Of a stretch of DNA of 64,000 nucleotides, positions 61,760 through 64,000 are shown piece by piece (the stretch's first letter is position 1; each line of letters starts with the position of its first letter). The translations under genes and the position numbers were made by a program. The notes below the pieces were generated by a model, which did not search any database, was not told the DNA's origin, and worked only from the letters and a program-made list of their open reading frames with translations. Origin of the DNA: Gigantopelta aegis (Eukaryota > Mollusca > Gastropoda > Neomphalida > Peltospiridae); the NCBI RefSeq assembly GCF_016097555.1, contig NC_054702.1:89200602-89264601 (forward strand), given 5' to 3'.

Positions 61760-63454
61760 TCTGTCAAATGTTTTGTTTATACTTTTTACGAGATAGTCTT
61801 TTAATCTGGCGTTATCGAAACCCTCGGGTACGAGTCGCAGAGACTTTGTCCAAGTTGTTGCACTGTTTAACCATTCCGCTGTAAATTTCAGCGGACCGTT
61901 TTCTACAGCCATTATACCATCTAATTCGAAATATGTACATGTTAGTTGCCAAAGTTTAAAAATCTACGAAGCTACTCAAGTCGCCCATAACAACCTGTCT
62001 GTCACGCCCCCCAATTTGTAAATAGAATAGTTTCAGTCTATTTTGTCAAGGGACGTTACTCTTCTTGCGTATGCGCAATAGGAATGCGAAATACCTCTAT
62101 TAACCCATTTTCTTTCTGTCAACTGTCAACATACCCAAACATTTCTTTGTGGCAGAAACACTGTTGTTCTAGTTTTATTACAAACTGTTGTAATTGAATT
62201 ATAATTAGTATGTTGTCACAGGACCCACACAAACATCTGGAATGTTTTACCAAGGCTCGGTGATGGAATGAATACGGTGCTTTTATTGCCGTATGATAAG
62301 GAATTATTTAATTTTTTTACTAAGCTGACAGCAATCTATACAAACGATCACATTCACTAGAGAAATAAACACACAACACAAGTTAAAGGTATAATCACTA
62401 TTTAATTATGAAACTGATAATAACGATAACAGTATTTCTATAGTAGACTCAGTATTAGTTCACCAAGATAAACTTCATGTGCAAACACAAATAGCGAGGT
62501 TTATCTTGTCTAGGCATTCCGTCATTAGCAGCTTCTGGACAACGGTTCCGAGGAATTTTGCTCGGAAAGAAATTGCGGTCAAAATAACGATTACCATCAC
62601 ATTTCCACACCCTAATCGTATATATTGTGATCTATTTCGAGCTCACTGAGACCAAGAAATACTTACTTTGAAACAATCTTCACTTTGAATTAAAGAAAAA
62701 AATTCTGGCTTTACCGAGCGGATTCTGGCGAAAAGAAATTGAAGATTGGCGAATTTTTTGGCAAACAAAAATAGCAACCCAGGGCTAGCCCTGACGTTCC
62801 AAATTTGTTTTTGTTTTTTTAAAGCTCATTATGCGATGTTAGTATTTTTCTATTTTTGTGACACTTTTGGATTCCTGTTTTCGTTAAAACTGTTTTTTAA
62901 CATATGCAAAATTATAGCCAATCTAATATGTCTACATATATTCCTTTGGAGATAAAATAGCAGCAGATAATTTAGCCGTCCCCAGTGGTCTGAGCACATT
63001 TCTTTAAAACTTTTGGCTCGACACTATACTGAACATTAACTTTAGACTGGTTGCAATATAACGTTGTTTACTGGTTTGCTGCGCATCAAGTATCTAAAAT
63101 TCAGCCTAAAGCATTTGTCGGAATAAACGTCCTGTAATCGTGAAGTTTGCAAGTTTTATTTTCTGAACGTCTACAGGTCATGGCGTAACCAATTTGCGGT
63201 TCGCGTAAATTTAATTTTGCTCAACTGACAGGCAAACAGAACGGCAGTTCACGTGCAATATTGTGCCCTGATCCCATCCTCCTACAAATGTGTTTTTGTA
63301 AATAATATTAGTTCTGTTAGACATAAAAATAAAAGTACGGTGGTTTTGGAAATAACAAAATAATATTTTTGTGTGCAATTTAGAAAAATAAATGACGTCA
63401 TTGTTTGAAACTCGCCCCCAAAACCAACTTGCACCCTACCAACTCGTCCCAGTC
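61760..63454. other. No recognisable gene
   Basis: No supported ORF. 62700-62800 is an inverted relative of 32405-32490 (shared CAGGGCTAGCCCTG and TTGAAGATTGGCGAA words). 63268-63400 is a diverged relative of the MITE at 43984-44188. Confidence 0.5.
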
Positions 63455-63690
63455 ATGATGTAAAGTTTGTTTTGTTTAACAACATCAATAGAGCACATTG
63501 ATTTATTAATCATTGGCTATTGGATGTCAAACATTAGTGACGATACAAGTGAAATAATATATAGTTTTTGCATAGAAAATATCCCTTGCTGCTTTAGAAA
63601 AAATGTAGTGGGTTTCCTCTGATAACTATGTGTCAGAATTGCCAAATGTTTGACTAATTAATCAATGTTCTAGTTTTAATAAAACACTTT
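63455..63690. mobile_element. SINE tail in foldback arrangement
   Basis: The SINE tail (TTTGTTTAACAACATCAATAG, TTGGCTATTGGATGTCAAAC) is followed about 150 bp later by a partial inverted copy (GCCAAATGTTTGACTAATTA, TAATAAAACACTT), giving a foldback. Confidence 0.65.
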
Positions 63691-63813
63691 AATCTTATGT
63701 TTGTACAATTTTACTCATATATTTTAAAACTTATGACAAGTCAACATGCACATATTCTATCATATCGTGATATACAATACTGTATTGTTGTTACACCTCT
63801 ATCGACTCTTTCC

Positions 63814-64000
63814 ACCGGCCTCGGTGGCGTTGTGGCAGGCCATCGGTCTACAGGCTGGTAGGTACTGGGTTCGGATCCCAGTCGAGACATGGGATTTTTA
63901 ATCCAGATACCGACTCCAAACCCTGAGTGAGTGCTCCGCAAGGCTCAATGGGTAGGTGTAAACCACTTGCACCGACCAGTGATCCATAACTGGTTCAACA
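63814..64000 (+). mobile_element. tRNA-derived SINE, cut by window end
   Basis: The plus-strand head starts CCACCGGCCTCGGTGGCGTT, with a B box of GGTTCGGATCC, then the body with CTGAGTGAGTGCTCCGCAAG and ACCAGTGATCCATAACTGG. I recognise it as a common mollusc SINE; the 3' part lies outside the window. Confidence 0.85.

Noticed and set aside
61582-61884. Ser-Leu and Arg-Glu repeat frames on both strands
   Set aside because: Translations of the CT microsatellite.
63814-63900. Possible tRNA gene from the promoter-like boxes
   Set aside because: The sequence matches the head of a dispersed SINE and lacks a foldable tRNA 3' half.

Overview
The window looks like a repeat-rich, AT-rich molluscan genome, probably a marine gastropod. 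This rests on two tRNA-derived SINE families that I recognise from mollusc genomes, Tc1, Tigger and MULE transposons, and intron-rich animal genes. The species call is inference.

Two host genes can be read exon by exon, and they converge tail to tail. On the plus strand, 10256-15711 holds the 3' eight exons of a secreted zinc metalloprotease of the ADAM/ADAMTS type (M12B, HELGHSLGATHD). Its catalytic and cysteine-rich domains are followed by a long arginine-rich stretch and a C-terminal PLAC-like six-cysteine module, with no thrombospondin repeats. Its 5' exons were not found. On the minus strand, 48214-21896 holds a complete 21-exon gene for UTP25 (DIEXF/DEF), a helicase-like protein of the small-subunit processome. 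All splice phases agree and give 780 residues. Its promoter side carries two CACGTG E-boxes and a YY1-like motif.

Layout. 1-4882: an 83-bp minisatellite interrupted by a palindromic TTAA-flanked MITE, with two patches where MITE and satellite sequence are interleaved. 5040-6682: stacked SINEs, one holding a 216-bp retro-insert with a 13-bp target duplication and one holding another TTAA MITE. 6683-10255: no recognisable gene. 10256-15711: the metalloprotease gene. 15712-21895: intergenic, with 90-bp and 52-bp tandem repeats. 21896-48214: UTP25, whose introns hold SINEs, a nested transposon with crossed flanks (24426-27897), a Tigger remnant and a TA-flanked MITE. 48931-53882: a MULE with a perfect 9-bp target duplication, a transposase with one break, and telomere-like tracts near both ends. 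54256-54394: the start of a THAP zinc-finger domain behind an NRF1-like promoter motif, ending at 54395-59273, a broken Ty3/gypsy-like LTR fossil on the minus strand. 59402-60640: a foldback element and a dead Tc1 transposon. 61625-64000: a microsatellite, SINE fragments and unassigned sequence.

I found no CRISPR array, operon or prokaryote-type system, and no tRNA or rRNA genes apart from SINE heads. The most unusual structures are the crossed-flank composite element, the MULE carrying telomere-like DNA, the interleaved satellite/MITE patches and the TSP-less PLAC-ended metalloprotease.
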